In this document: positions 6,600 through 7,558 of the stretch, piece after piece
Layout: every line of letters starts with the position of its first letter
Position numbering within the stretch: position 1 is the stretch's first letter
Source of the DNA: an uncultured Methylophilaceae bacterium
GTDB taxonomy: Bacteria > Pseudomonadota > Gammaproteobacteria > Burkholderiales > Methylophilaceae
Length of the DNA: 7,558 nt
Direction of reading: 5' to 3'
Assembly (NCBI GenBank): GCA_938084195.1
Contig: CALKDJ010000101.1
Span: forward strand, 1-7,558
The notes under the pieces: model-generated
What the model saw: only the letters and a program-made list of their open reading frames with translations
The model's database searches: none
What the model was told of the DNA's origin: nothing
Position numbers and translations under genes: made by a program

Positions 6600-7558
6600 A
6601 TGAAAAGAATCCTATATTTACTTCTTATTTTCTTCACTTCTTTTTCATTTAGCAATGAATCCGCCTATGTATTTGGGTGGACGCAGCAAAATAATCCTGA
6701 TTTATCCACCCCTATAGGTGGCATAACTGTTGGGGCCGAGGTAAGCTTGGATAATGAACCAAATCCATTGTGGTTAGAATTACAAAAACCAAATATTTCA
6801 AAATTTGAAAAAGATAGATTAGCCATTCTTTCAATGGCAGGTAATTACAGAGTCTATTTTGATTTTATGGAAACTATGGGGTTTGTTAAAAACTATAAGC
6901 CTCAACAACCCTATCAATCTTGGGCTACAGAGTATGTTTCGGTTATTGAAGATAAAGATGATTTTATAAGCCTGCAACATATTACTGTGATGTACTTCAA
7001 ACAAAAGGATGGACAAATATCTGATCCTGTCGTCATGAAACACTGGAGGCAGGACTGGAAATATGAGGATAATGAAATAAGTACTTATGCTGGCAATAGG
7101 ACCTGGACGAACTATAAAATTCCTTACAATGAGCAAAAGGGTATATGGACACAATCAGTTTTTCAAGTTGATGATTCCCCTCGATACCAAGGTTATGGGC
7201 AATGGATCCATTACCCAAACTATTCTTCATGGGCTAGCAATGAGACTTGGAGACCCCTTCCACGCAGAGAATTCTCAGTCAGGGACGATTATGACGTCAT
7301 GATAGGAAATAATATTCAAACCATTACACCAACAGGCTGGGTACATGAGCAAAATAATAAAAAAGTTGTATTGGCTGATAATAAAAAAGTATTAGCCAAA
7401 GAAATTGGCATTGGTCGATACGAACGTATTAAAGATTTTAACTGGGAAGCAGGATTGGAATATTGGGGCGAAACACAGTCCTTTTGGAAAGAAGTAAGGT
7501 TTGTCATTAATAATAAATTGAATAATACGAAAACATTCAAATTAAAGGCTTCAATTGA
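6600..7558 (+). CDS. DUF6607-family exported protein (3' end outside window)
   Basis: The frame starts at ATG 6600 and stays open for 319 codons to the right edge, so the C-terminus is missing. Residues 1-18 form a signal peptide (MKR, hydrophobic core LYLLLIFFTSF, then SFS before NES), so the protein is exported to the periplasm or outer membrane. The rest is hydrophilic and rich in aromatics, with 14 Trp. Conserved-looking blocks are MKHWRQDW (146-153), VFQVDDSPRY (187-196), ETWRPLPRREFSVRDDYD (215-232) and TPTGWVHEQN (243-252). From memory these match the DUF6607 family of proteobacteria, whose function is unknown; I could not check this by search. The order KDRLAIL...AGNYRVYFDF near residues 71-89 also fits that family. 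It lies 62 bases after lysR; no strong promoter or Shine-Dalgarno precedes it. I see no catalytic motif that I recognise and give no function. Confidence 0.8.
   Translation, partial: MKRILYLLLIFFTSFSFSNESAYVFGWTQQNNPDLSTPIGGITVGAEVSLDNEPNPLWLELQKPNISKFEKDRLAILSMAGNYRVYFDFMETMGFVKNYKPQQPYQSWATEYVSVIEDKDDFISLQHITVMYFKQKDGQISDPVVMKHWRQDWKYEDNEISTYAGNRTWTNYKIPYNEQKGIWTQSVFQVDDSPRYQGYGQWIHYPNYSSWASNETWRPLPRREFSVRDDYDVMIGNNIQTITPTGWVHEQNNKKVVLADNKKVLAKEIGIGRYERIKDFNWEAGLEYWGETQSFWKEVRFVINNKLNNTKTFKLKASI

Noticed and set aside
6831..7540. Several open frames on both strands within 6831-7540
   Set aside because: They overlap the DUF6607 frame, which has a signal peptide and conserved-looking motifs throughout; the others have none.

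Overview
The window looks like chromosomal DNA from an AT-rich Gram-negative proteobacterium. The evidence is a C-terminal outer-membrane autotransporter barrel ending in Phe, Sec signal peptides, a LysR-type regulator, and a DUF6607-type protein, a family I associate with marine and freshwater proteobacteria. The autotransporter resembles those of aquatic Betaproteobacteria, while DUF6607 is familiar to me mainly from Gammaproteobacteria, so I do not assign a genus. No phage, IS, CRISPR, tRNA or rRNA sequence was found.

Layout. Positions 2-1354 (+) hold the 3' part of a large autotransporter gene, cut by the left edge and visibly less AT-rich than the rest. A short intergenic stretch with a recognisable promoter leads into a 31-codon gene (1475-1570, +) for a mini-protein with 10 Cys and 10 Lys, resembling a very small metallothionein-like peptide. 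Facing it on the minus strand are three genes, transcribed in the order mmsA (5496-3973), a secreted SMP-30/gluconolactonase-like beta-propeller (3948-3064), and an AtoE-family short-chain fatty-acid permease (2987-1635). A strong intrinsic terminator (3016-3051) separates the second gene from the third. Divergent from mmsA is a LysR-type regulator (5644-6537, +), followed by a DUF6607-family exported protein (6600 to the right edge, +, incomplete).

How the genes may work together. LysR regulators commonly control the divergent operon. The 147-bp region between lysR and mmsA carries three ATGCAT motifs. Two form a 7-2-7 dyad over the -35 region of the lysR promoter, and one touches the -35 of the mmsA promoter. 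The inferred system is a small catabolic module: the permease imports a short-chain acid, the periplasmic propeller may hydrolyse a lactone or ester, and the CoA-acylating semialdehyde dehydrogenase makes acetyl-CoA or propionyl-CoA from malonate or methylmalonate semialdehyde. The actual substrate cannot be read from the sequence.

The main item for a second look is the Cys/Lys mini-protein at 1475-1570, which is short enough that automatic annotation would usually miss it. No gene-free stretch exceeds 150 bases.
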